In this document: positions 47,558 to 57,758 of the stretch, in pieces
How positions within the stretch are numbered: the stretch's first letter is position 1
Layout: each line of letters starts with the position of its first letter
DNA from: Mytilus californianus
Lineage: Eukaryota > Mollusca > Bivalvia > Mytilida > Mytilidae
Assembly: GCF_021869535.1 (NCBI RefSeq)
Contig: NW_026262690.1
Span: 17,695,001 to 17,759,000, forward strand
Length of the DNA stretch: 64,000 nucleotides
Direction of reading: 5' to 3'
Notes under the pieces: generated by a model
The model's input: the letters and a program-made list of their open reading frames with translations, nothing else
Databases searched by the model: none
Told to the model about the DNA's origin: nothing
Position numbers and translations under genes: made by a program

Positions 47558-48093
47558 GGCAGAGGTCAACAGGGCTTGCTTTGCCCAAAAGTAATTTTCT
47601 TAGTAGAGGTCAACAGAGCTTGCTCTACATTCTAGTAGTTAAGTTATGTGTTATGACATTATTAAACTCATTTAGGATACCGGTAAATCACTCTTTTTAT
47701 GTGACTATGGATAGAGGTCAACACAGCTTGCTCTATCACTTTATTAATTTGTTTTGGAAAGTTACAAGTTATTGTTTTGTTCTTTACATCTGTTTTGCTT
47801 ATCTTTTATCTGCATGTATAAAAATGTATGCATGTGTATTTTGTCTTTAATTAAAGTTTTTGTTTTACACTCTGCATATCGTACAAAAATACATGACATC
47901 AAGGTATTTTTGTTTATCTCAATATATTTAATAGACTTTTATAGGTTGAATACAATAAGAAGTTGTAAAAGTTGTAATTTTTTTTACATTATGCTATAGA
48001 AATGTAGGGAGGGATCAAAAGAGTTTGCCTTACATTGGCATGTGTACTTGTCTAACATAAAAGGTAGAGGTCAACAGGGCTTGCTCTGCTTTT
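47558..48093 (+). ncRNA. Five stem-loops with a shared loop and compensating stems
   Basis: Copies at 47558-47585, 47603-47628, 47710-47737, 48001-48036 and 48060-48093. Three loops are GTCAACA(G/C)(G/A)GCTTG or near it; the stems differ yet pair: GGCAGAG/CTTTGCC, GTAGAG/CTCTAC, GATAGAG/CTCTATC, AATGTAGGG/CCTTACATT, AAAGGTAGAG/CTCTGCTTTT. All mismatches are G-T wobbles on the plus strand, which would be G-U pairs in a plus-strand RNA but A-C mismatches in the complement. An inner CAA/TTG pair may extend the stem past a two-base bulge. I know of no RNA family with this pattern. It could be a structural RNA array, a repeat preserving hairpins, or a binding-site cluster. Confidence 0.55.
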
Positions 48094-48295
48094 TTATAAT
48101 CTTATTACCTTTACATCCAGACATTGAGCTATGCTTAATATTATACACACAATTTTTTCTTTCTCTTTTTCATTTTAGTGTCGTCCTAAATATGAATGAA
48201 ATGATTGCAAATGGACGTAAAGAAAGCAAGCATTTATTTATATAAATCAATCAATCTCTTATAAAATTTATCTCCAAGGTTTCTCGGGTGGCGGC

Positions 48296-49401
48296 TCCCC
48301 AACTCTGTGACTTCCCGTACGAAATAAGTAGTAGGATTCCACCTAGACACTAGTAGGAATGTAGTAGGAATCTACCTAGAATCAAAGATTCTGTATAGAA
48401 AGTAGACGGACATGGAAAATGAACAAAATTCTGACTGGATTTTTTTATTTTCTCACTAGTAAAATCCTACCATCTAGCAGGATTTATAAAAGTCTGTATG
48501 GATTTTTTTCTGTTTTGAAAATCTTAAGTGGGAATTTAGACAAGAAATATGATTAGATTGTTCATTTTCCTACTACAAGAATCCTACCAGAATTTATTTA
48601 ATCCTACTAGAAAATCTTTTTACATGGAATCTTTTTAATTATCTTAAACTGGATTCCTGTTTGCTAATGACACAAATTTTGCTGTGTTGAATGCAACCAA
48701 GTTTCAGTTCACAAATTCAAAAGTTGGAGGGTAGAAGAAAGAAAAGTTGTGTTGAAACACAACGCTGCAAGGATCAAACAACTACAATATTGAAATATGA
48801 GAAAATATGGCTCATGTTGATTGAAGATAATTTTTATACTTTTAATATGAAAATTGTTATCTGCTTGCCAATATATTAGTTAATTCAACAATAGTGCATA
48901 ATTTTACTCATTATTTTTTCATAACTCTTTAATTTCATCTGATCAACAGTTTTGTCCATCTACATATATAACACAATTTCTAGCTTGAATACATCACAGT
49001 TTCCTCATACATTTCAAAAGTCAACTTTTTAAAAATAAATCTATTCCATACATTTCCTTTGTTCTTTGTTGTTGATATTCAAACTTAAATGATTGACCCA
49101 GTTGTGTATTTGTGAATATACACTTACATTTTGTATATTTTTAAATTCCTACTAGAAAATATGTTTTTCTATGTGGAATTTTGAAAAATTCCTACCAGGT
49201 TTTCTAGTAGGAATTTTATTTTCCCGCCAAATTATTCCTACTAAGAAATTCCTGCTAATTTAAATTTTTCGTCTATTTTCCGTGTGGAATCCTACTACTG
49301 TCTGACTAGAATATAACTCCTTTCTGGTAGGAATTCATTACAATATTCCTACTATATTCCATGTTCATTTTGTGTGGAATATTTCATACAGGTTGGGGAT
49401 T
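48296..49401. mobile_element. Non-autonomous inverted-repeat element, ~1.1 kb
   Basis: TCCCCAAC (48296-48303) is matched by GTTGGGGA (49392-49399), and the flanks GTGGCGGC (48288-48295) and GTGGCGGT (49402-49409) look like an 8-bp target duplication with one mismatch. Just inside both ends lie inverse copies of GTAGTAGGATTCCAC / GTGTGGAATCCTACTAC. The interior is strewn with CCTACTAG and CTAGTAGGAAT boxes in both orientations. No transposase frame is present. Confidence 0.75.
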
Positions 49402-49667
49402 GTGGCGGTATTTATTCCCCACCTTTACAAATTATTGTCATTTATTCTGTTTTGGTTTATTACATAATTGTTCATAACAGTCAGTTGTATTATGTTTTTA
49501 TGCTTTATGAATAAATGACCTTTATCGCAAATCTTGTGTTAGATATTTTGCAATGAACTCGAATCCTTGGAGTATTTCCTTCTCACGTCATCAGCTAAAA
49601 AGAAAAAATTTGGCTGACAAGAATAATATTTTGATTTGTTTATGGTTACATGTAGTGATTAATGTCA

Positions 49668-51429
49668 ATTTCAGCACTCTTAGCTGTATCAAGGCGGCCA
49701 GTTAATCCACTTATAAACTGCGAAGAGAATGCACAAAAGTAAGAAATTCTATGTCACATGAAAGGCTAAAAACAACAAGTTAATAAACCTAAACACTAAT
49801 TTCTCGACCCTTAATTTATCAACAACTACAAGTGTTACACCTACAGCTTAGTTATGAAGATGACATAACATATTCTGTCTTTTTTTGCAGCCGAAATGTA
49901 AAGACAAAACCAGTGGTTGTCATTTGTTTTCAAGCGCCTTAATTGTTTTCCCTATATGCATGTTATCATGGTTATGTATTAGGAGCTTAAATCAGTTTTT
50001 GTATTTTGCATTGTCCCGGGCCCTTTTGCATTAAAATATTCGAAATGGGTTCATTGTGATGAAGGCCGAACGACGACCTCAAGTTGTTAATAACGTTTTA
50101 TTCTGTTCTTCGGTTGTATTTTTCCCCATGGCAGTCAAAACATCTCCCTATTTTGTTATGGATTATAAGTCATTCGAGCAAAACAAAAACAAATATGAAT
50201 AGAATTTGCAATTTGAATTCCTTTACATGTAAGTTTGTATGCGAAGTCTGTCATACGCAACAGAAAAAAAAACATCTGAAATATTATATTCTGACAGACA
50301 CACTTACATTTGTAAGCATTATTTCAAAATAGAATTGTAGGCCTGATGACTTCATGCATGGTTGTACTGAACTGTAGCCAATAAACGGAAATACACTTTG
50401 ATCTATGAATTGTTGTCTGGTGCCATAGAAACGATTCAGAATTATTCATCTATTTGTTATGAATCATCGTGAATCATTTTCAAAAGTATATATGAGTAAT
50501 GTTTCTTGAGAACTAACGATAAGGTTTATACAGAGACCAATCCAGGGTGGTTGTCATATTTTTATGTGTGTTATATTTATTTCGTTGTTTCCGGTATAAA
50601 TTATGTGATCTGTAGTAGTGTACACCCTAGTCATTTCGTCTTTGGTGGATATTTGCATATTATTTTTATAGATTGAGTGCGGTTTTTTTTATCTGTCGTC
50701 TGAATTTTATTGCAATGATATAATTGGCTATGGATAGCAATACTGTTAAAGTGGAGCATTAAAAAAGGGGCTGCGACGGATGCTAATTTTATATTTTCTC
50801 ATCATTACAGAACCGTTTTTATATAGAATTGAAGTTTTAAAAATTTATAAAATTACAATTTTGAAGTAGTTTTTAAGTGATGATATAAAACATGTCCATG
50901 AAATAATATTTGAAAATACCGTTATTCTCAATATCATCTAAAAATCTTCTAGGACAGCTTACTTTCGCATTAAAAATTGTTTTTTTTTTATCTTACCTAA
51001 CTTTTGAACTTGTTACTATACTTTTACCTGGATATACAGATGTAAATTTTTTTACCTAAGTGAATTGACAATTTGTCTATTTCATCCCGCAACTGTGTTC
51101 TTAATTATATGGACATTTGCATCAACACTAGCAAAATAAATTGTGTTCAAACCGCAATGCTTTGTTCGTTTGAAACTTTTAGTAGAGTGATAATTTTTGG
51201 TTCATGTTGTAGACCCTTGTGACTTTGAGATGAAGAAAAGCAATGCATTCCTTTATTCTTAGATATGTGATTTTTTATTAGTTGTTTGTTTTGCTTTGAA
51301 CTAGATTTCAATAATTTACAGTACTCTCAGATCTGAATATTGCGTCTTTAGTGTTTTTGTTGATTGTTATTGCTCATTTATTTGATCTGATGAACTAAGC
51401 CCTTTTAAACTTTTTTTTATATTGTGCAA
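49668..51429. other. Unassigned DNA
   Basis: GAAGGCCG...GACGACCTCAAGTTGTTAA near 50063-50090 resembles, diverged, the inverse of the GGTCACCGTACGGCCTTCAA phrase of the mussel-type repeat. Nothing else could be named. The 82-codon frame at 50084-50332 has no support. Confidence 0.35.
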
Positions 51430-51870
51430 CTGCCACAGTTAAGGGGTTGGTTGGGCACCCGCACACATGTTTAACCCCGCCACATGCGTAATGTGCCTGT
51501 CCCAATTCAGGAGCCTGCAATTCGGTGGTTGTCGTTTATTGTATGTCATATTTTATTTTTTTTATTTTTTTGTACATACATTTTTTAAATCGGGCCTTTA
51601 TTTTTCTCGTTTGAATTGTTGTGCATTTGTCAGTCGGGGTATTTTTATAGTTTTTATGCGGTATTGGTTTTGCTCATTGTTTAAGGCTATGGTTGCTAAC
51701 TTCTACGCCATTTGGTCTCTGTTGGAGAGGTGTCTGATTGGCAATCATATAAGAATAAGAAGATGTGGTATGCTTGCCAATGAGACACCTTTCCACCAGA
51801 GACCAAATGACATAGAAGTTAACAAATATAGGTCACCGTACGGCCTTCAACAAAGAGCAAAACCCATATC
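51430..51870. repeat. Head-to-head pair of mussel-type repeats
   Basis: 51435-51750 reads in minus orientation (GTTGGGCACCCGCACACATG, TTTAACCCCGCCACATG, CAGGAGCCTGCAATTC, then ACGCCATTTGGTCTCTGTTG). 51757-51870 reads in plus orientation (AAGATGTGGTATGCTTGCCA, GACCAAATGACATAGAAG, GTCACCGTACGGCCTTCAAC). Their starts face each other, giving a hairpin of about 45-50 bp per arm centred near 51750. The 151-codon frame 51467-51922 is assembled from this repeat and is not a gene. Confidence 0.85.
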
Positions 51871-52847
51871 ACATCTTATTTTGCTATTGTTCATTTGCTT
51901 TTGGTTTTTTTCGCGTACGTAAAGTGATATTGAATTATTACTACATATTCTTTCTTTTCCATTTTATATGATGAAAACAATTTGGCTTCTTACTGTCATG
52001 GCGTTGTTTGCGTTCCTTATACCAATGTTTTTGAAGTGTGACCTTTTATATCTTCTATTCATGTTTTTCAAATGAATACTATTATGGTACCTATATTAAT
52101 TGTTTTTATTGTAAACCAAATTGAATGTTTTTATTGTTCCAGAATATTAATAGAAGTTAACTGAAACATATCATGAACGTAACGTAAATAAATTATGACA
52201 ACTTATACTGTTACATGAATAACATATTCACTTTGAAAACACTTCCTTAAGGAAGTAAAGTAAAATAAACGCAGGTGTTCTGAATAAAATTCCCCAAAGT
52301 CTTAAGTTCTGAAATATGTTAGGAAATTCTGCAAGGTATATTTAGGCTATATGAGTGTTAAATAATTTAAAAGTTAACCTTATTTGTTGCAGTTCTTGCA
52401 AGAAATGATACATCTTACTTTCTTTTTTAATTCTACATAAACCTTTTATAAGAAAGTATGTTTGTCCTCATATTGGATATATTGCTTTTCATTTAGCCTA
52501 AAAAAAAACCAGCACAGACATTTTAAATAGAATGTATGACATGGAGTTGCGGCTTCGAAGCAAATAAATACAAATTGGATCCATAAACTAGCAAAATTGC
52601 GCATTTAAACATGTCTCTTAAAAACCATGACAAAGTAATAAATACCCCTTTTTTTGTTTCATATTAATCACAGTGGGAAAAATATAAACAAACAAGCTAG
52701 AAATCATTTGAATAAACAGTAAAGAGAAAAAAATGAAATGAAAGAAAGAATACATCTGACGCTTTCATATTGCCATTGGAAATGTTACATATTTAAGCAT
52801 TTGGAATATAATAGAACCTTCGGTGATGATTGTCTGTTAGTTTCTGT
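51871..52847. other. Unassigned DNA
   Basis: No gene or repeat could be supported. Confidence 0.3.
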
Positions 52848-53145
52848 CTTTAACAGTGCAAGAAAATGTAGTACAATTTATTGCTCAGTTTTTTAAGCCA
52901 AAATAAATTTGGTGTGTATTTGCCAACTCCCATGAAAAATCTCATGGCCTTGTTTTGGATTGCATTTATGCAGGAAAAGTCACAGGTTCCCCAAATACCT
53001 GCACCATAACTAATAACTGACCATACCATAGTACCGTACAGTTTTGAAAACATTTTGTGCTGGAAACCACCATGAGTTTTACTCTTCACAATAAACAATT
53101 CTAATGCTCTACTGGCTGATTTTGCTACTGCTTTAGCCATTAACT
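52848..53145 (-). pseudogene. Retrotransposon scrap, RT C-terminal region
   Basis: The minus-strand frame contains AKAVAKSASRALEL, KTHGGFQHKMFSKLYG, VISYGAGIWG and AMRFFMGVGKYTPN. This sequence pattern is typical of the region after the reverse transcriptase in many non-LTR retrotransposons of molluscs and other invertebrates (recalled). The frame stops near 52850 and no reverse transcriptase domain is found upstream, so it is a fragment. Confidence 0.8.
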
Positions 53146-55344
53146 GATAATTTAAAACAAAAAAGTTTACTTTTACAATGTGAAATGTGTATACTGTATT
53201 ATTGATGGTGAGACGTTAATAAATTATTATTGCATTGTATTATTGATAATCTATGAAACAAAACTGTTGACATGAAATTTTATATTCCCTAATTAAAATA
53301 AAATCAGAGCGTCTGAAAAAACCAATTTAGCTATTCAAATGACAAATAAGCTCGTTTTTAAATTTTAAAGATGTACGAAAACTTCGAGAAACTTACAAAA
53401 TTCTAAGTTGTATATCTCATTTTTTTTTACGAAAACAAGCACGGTTACCAATGTTATTTAATAGATCTGATTTCAATATACACGATATATATATCTAAAA
53501 ATCACGAAAATACAACACAACATGAAATTGCATGGATTCCCTTTAAGCACATCATGACATAAAAGAGATAGAATGCTTTATTTGACGATATTTTTAACAA
53601 AGTTTTTCATCAAAATAATTAACGAAGTTTTAGTCGCTAGAGTACATGTATTTGCTTCGAAACAACACCCTTCAAAGTTAGAAATATTTCATAGCACATA
53701 TTTTCAGCAACTCGGTCGAAATTAAAATTCACACTGACAAAATGTAAAATTTATTATATATTTTGTCAAATTACACATTACTCTGAATCTGACAAAATTC
53801 TGTTTTATTACAATTCGGAGGGGCAACAATGAGTCAGAACAAAAATAATAGTATTTAATGCATGCCGAAATCTTCCAACTCGTGTACATATTCAAGATAA
53901 AATATCTAAAATGTCCACAACTTAACACTTCTCTATTTATATTCCAACAAATATTAATTAAGAATATGATAAGTATATGGTATCAACCCGAGTCACCAAT
54001 ATAATCTCGGAAGCTTTTCAAATGACCAAATTGGTCGAGGATTCAAACGGTAGATGATATTGAAAAAGCATATACCAGTGTGTGAACTGATGACAACAGC
54101 AACTGTTCTTTAAATGATAAAGGTGATAAATCAAAAGTTTGCTCACATCGGTAACTAAACGTATTGAAAGTTATTTCGATACCACAGTGGTATATAATAA
54201 AAGTATTATCTGTTAAACTATTGTATTTGAAGTATATAACTTAAAGTGTAGAGCACGCAATTGTCACGTGACAGGACATTGTAAAATATTGTGTTTGTAT
54301 GAATATAACTATTAAAAATGTGTGTCTGTTCAGCTTAAAACAGTTAAGGAAAATGTGTTTTACATGTACAAAAGATTTTCATTTTTTAATGAATTTTAAG
54401 AACAGGTCGTTTCCACAGGCGCTTGGGTATAGGGTTTTAATAATCTTTTTTTATTCTTCGCACTGAATATTCAATTTTCTATTTTTATACCACATACTTA
54501 ACACTTCTAAGTAACGGTTAGTCAAAGGAAATGTATACACTATGAAATTTAGTGCACTTAATTTCATAGTATATACATTTTTGTACTCTCCATTGACTAT
54601 CCAATTTAGCATATATTCGAATTCACAACTCGAGTATCTAAATAAATAATTTATCTATAATAGATCGATTTATAGTTAATTTTTTCAGACTTTTCCACCT
54701 TCAAGTGTTTGTAAAAAGAAAAAAAAAAATTAATAAACTAAGCAAAATTTCGCAGTGTTTGCAGGGGTCATATATGTGGCAACTAGATTCAATCAACACC
54801 TCTTTTTATCTACTTGAAAATAGATATATTGCGATTTCGAAACAGAAATTTGCCGTCCATGTCTGGGTTGGCGTTTTCCATGTTTTCTATATGGACTGCG
54901 CTTTGACGCCCCACGGCCCAAGTAAATCACAAAGAAGGCCGTCACACGTCAGACTAACTGTCACTGTGATGAGGTTATTTTTTTTCATAAAAAAACACAT
55001 CTATTTACGTTTCGGCAACAAAGTTTTGAGACAGTAAGTAGGTATTCTTATGGTCACACTTTTATCTGACGGCATATGACGTCTTTAAAAATAAAACCGT
55101 TAGAGCTGATTTATTTTTTAATTGTTTTCTGGCTTTGAAGTGGCCTTCCGGAACGCCAGTTACTCTTAGATTGGTATTTGTTTGTTTTGCCTTTGCGGTT
55201 TCTGTGTTTAGTGCCAATCATGATGAGTCAAACTCTTTCCAACTGACTTTTATAGTTTGTTTTTATGATTTATTGCTACACATATGTCCCATGACTGTTA
55301 GGAAATAGTAAATCGTTCACAAACAGGATTAACCTTACCACATT
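53146..55344. other. Unassigned A+T-rich DNA
   Basis: About 2.2 kb without a supported gene. At 54530-54590 TGTATACACTATGAAATTTA and its inverse AATTTCATAGTATATACA form an imperfect hairpin. The 110-codon plus frame 54705-55037 is without recognised features. Confidence 0.35.
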
Positions 55345-55345
55345 C

Positions 55346-55425
55346 CTATGTTCAGTGGACTTGGGGTCAAAACACTAATTTGGCATTAGAATTAGAAAGA
55401 TTATATCATAGGAAACATGTGTACT
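55346..55425 (-). repeat. Left part of a repeat split by LINE-3
   Basis: TTCAGTGGACTTGGGGTCAA, then AACACTAATTTGGCATTAGA and ATATCATAGGAAACATGTGT, is the reverse complement of the middle of a mussel repeat that I recall. The expected continuation is found only after LINE-3, at 61649. Confidence 0.6.
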
Positions 55426-55428
55426 GTA

Positions 55429-57087
55429 CCCTTGGATCAACGCATTACATCTGGTATATTATGAACACTATGGTAAATCGACCAGATATGAAGTGAGGTG
55501 GTTTGATGAACCTGACAACTGGTCTGAGAAAACAGGAAACAAAACAATCTGTATTGAACTATCAACAAAGACAGATCAGCCAAATCCATTACTGTATAAA
55601 ATACAACTACACATAAACACTGGCCTAATTCAAATACAAGGAAACCACAAAGATACGTTCGTTACACTTGTTTCCCCCGTCTTACTACAAATTGTCGAGA
55701 AAGTTGTTGCCCATAATGTGTCAACTTGTGAAGACAAAGACTCAACAAAGATTGAAACTGCCGAACAAGCATTACAATCAGATATCACAGATACGGCTAC
55801 TTTAGATATTAACCATAACACCTTTGTAAAGATCCCTTCAGGCACTAAATAGGCATCCAACATAGAAAATGAGAACCAAACAATGGAACAACACGAACAA
55901 AGTACAGTGTCTCAGACAGTGGACCAAAACAATAACATGGAAAAATTTATGAGATGTATGGAAAAACATTTTACCAACGCTCTTGATAAAATATGTCAAC
56001 AACAAACTGACATGCTGGTTTCGAAAATGACTTCAATAGATATTGCATATAAACATACCATTCAAGCAAATGAAGAAAGGTTCACTCAAATGATGAACAA
56101 AGTAGAATCTATGATTAACAAAAAGACAAATTTAGAAAGAGAAAATGGAGAACTGAAATGCAAAATTCAGCATATAAATCATGAAACAACACTTGAAAAG
56201 AATTAATGAAAACTAAATTGGAAACAAAATGTGAGTTGCTTACACAGAAAAATAAAACACAAAGTGACAAAATAAATAAACTAGACTTGGATCTTGGTGA
56301 AATAAACAAGGAGATGGGGGAAAGGAAAAACAAAATAGAATCATTAGAATCATCATTTACTGCTCTTCGCAAAGATATTGAAGGCAAAGAAAAAGAGATT
56401 CTTAGTTTAAAAATACATGCCAGTAGAGGCGATGGAGAATTTCATACTGTGCCAATATCTAGGCCACCAAAACCTTCCGTTATTCTTATGGGCACCTCAA
56501 ATACTGAAAGCATAGACCCTACAATCTCATCAGATTACAGTGTGCACAAAGTTACAGCATATACCATTGACGAAACCGAAAAAGAACTCCAAAAGCTGGA
56601 GAGTGAACCAAACGTTATTGTACTACACTCCTTAACGAACGAGCTAATGAACAAAACTCCAAATGACTGTGTTGACAGAATGACTAGGATATGCGATGAT
56701 ATACGTACACGATTTCATAATATCAAGATCGTGATCTCCCTGCCAACACCGCGAAGCGATTCTGAAGACCACAACTCAAATGGACAACTCATAACAATTC
56801 TAATGAAAACCAAGTTCAGGGGAGATGACTCTGTTATCCTTTGCGACAATTGCAACTTGGCTTACAAAGGACAAGTGATGAGTAGATATATAGCTCACGA
56901 CCGATTTCATCTTACTCCTGATGGAACTGCTGTACTAGCTTCAAATAGTCGTGACTGTATCGATAAAGCCCTTAATTTGCCTCCACGCAGTACACAGGGT
57001 AGAACTGGATATGGAAGAGGGCGACCCTACAGAGGCAGAGGAGGCAGAGGCGGCAGACGTGGCTATGGACGTGGACCTAGAAATTAG
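55429..57087 (+). pseudogene. LINE-3 ORF1: coiled coil, esterase-like domain, RGG tail
   Basis: One frame runs from near the element start through RYEVRWFDEPDNW and YKIQLHINTGLIQIQG, is cut by TAG at 55850-55852, resumes in the same frame (MEQHEQSTVSQ), and ends at TAA 56204-56206. A one-base shift then leads into 56206-57087. Coiled-coil heptads fill the region around the shift (ERENGELKCKIQH, then KINKLDLDLGEINKEMGER). The last part resembles an SGNH hydrolase: GTSN at residues 96-99 of that frame, N145 in SLTNEL, and the D232-x-x-H235 motif DRFH followed by LTPDG. The C terminus is RGRGRGG-rich (about 275-292), a likely nucleic-acid-binding tail. Esterase-type ORF1 proteins are known in CR1-like retrotransposons. 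Confidence 0.82.
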
Positions 57088-57280
57088 ACTGTACACTACA
57101 ACATTACCTATAATACAAACCTCATTAATATCTTCTTTTTAAACAAAGTGTACTGAGCTGTGTTGTTATTTTGAATACTATATCAGCTTAATAATCCTCA
57201 GGTAGAGAGATTATTTCAATAAACACTTTTTTTTTTATTATTTTTTTTATATAACATATCGAGTGAAATATTATACAATT

Positions 57281-57424
57281 ACTGTCTTTTGATGAGGTAA
57301 ATGTGTGGTTTTATTGACTTTTGAAAAACTGATATTCACTGAGGCCAACGGCCGAAGTGAATGTCACTAGGTTTTTCAAAAGTCAATTAAACCACATATT
57401 TACCGAAACAAAAGACAGTAATTG
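57281..57424. mobile_element. Fold-back element between LINE-3 ORFs
   Basis: TTACTGTCTTTTG (57281) faces CAAAAGACAGTAA (57424). Inside, AAATGTGTGGTTTTATTGAC faces GTCAATTAAACCACATATTT and CACTGAGGCCAACGGCC is near-palindromic with GGCCGAAGTG. Nearly all 144 bases fold on themselves. It may be a separate miniature insertion into LINE-3 or part of its spacer. Confidence 0.75.
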
Positions 57425-57758
57425 TTTTATTCCATGTTCCGAGCGAGAAAAATATGTATAAAATAACAGTTATTTACCAAAACCAACTAAACGTCAAACA
57501 TTGTATCGTTATTATACACGTAAAAGCACGCGACGTTTTGCGCGGTGAATATACTTTTTCCTCAGGTGAATATGCTTATTTATTCAAAATCCCATTCATA
57601 TAGAAAAACCTACTAAAGTTCTATCAATATGGAATAATCAAATTTATTGTACGACTAAATATAGATATAACAGAAATATAGATATAAGAGATTTAAAAAA
57701 AGGCTAGTGTGTACAAATAAATATACAAATACAAATATACATTATTATATGATACAAT

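Larger units (their letters stand above)
47166..49667. repeat. 2.4-kb segment bracketed by a 45-bp perfect direct repeat
   Basis: The 45 bases 47166-47210 (beginning ATAATATTTTGATTTG, ending GTGATTAATGTCA) recur without change at 49623-49667. Similarity stops at both edges of each copy. The enclosed 2412 bp contain five related stem-loops and a 1.1-kb inverted-repeat element. The long repeat could be a target duplication, the scar of a segment moved as a unit, or an assembly or duplication product; the sequence alone does not decide. Confidence 0.8.

Noticed and set aside
51467-51922. 151-codon plus-strand open frame
   Set aside because: It crosses two opposed copies of a dispersed repeat and has no domain resemblance.
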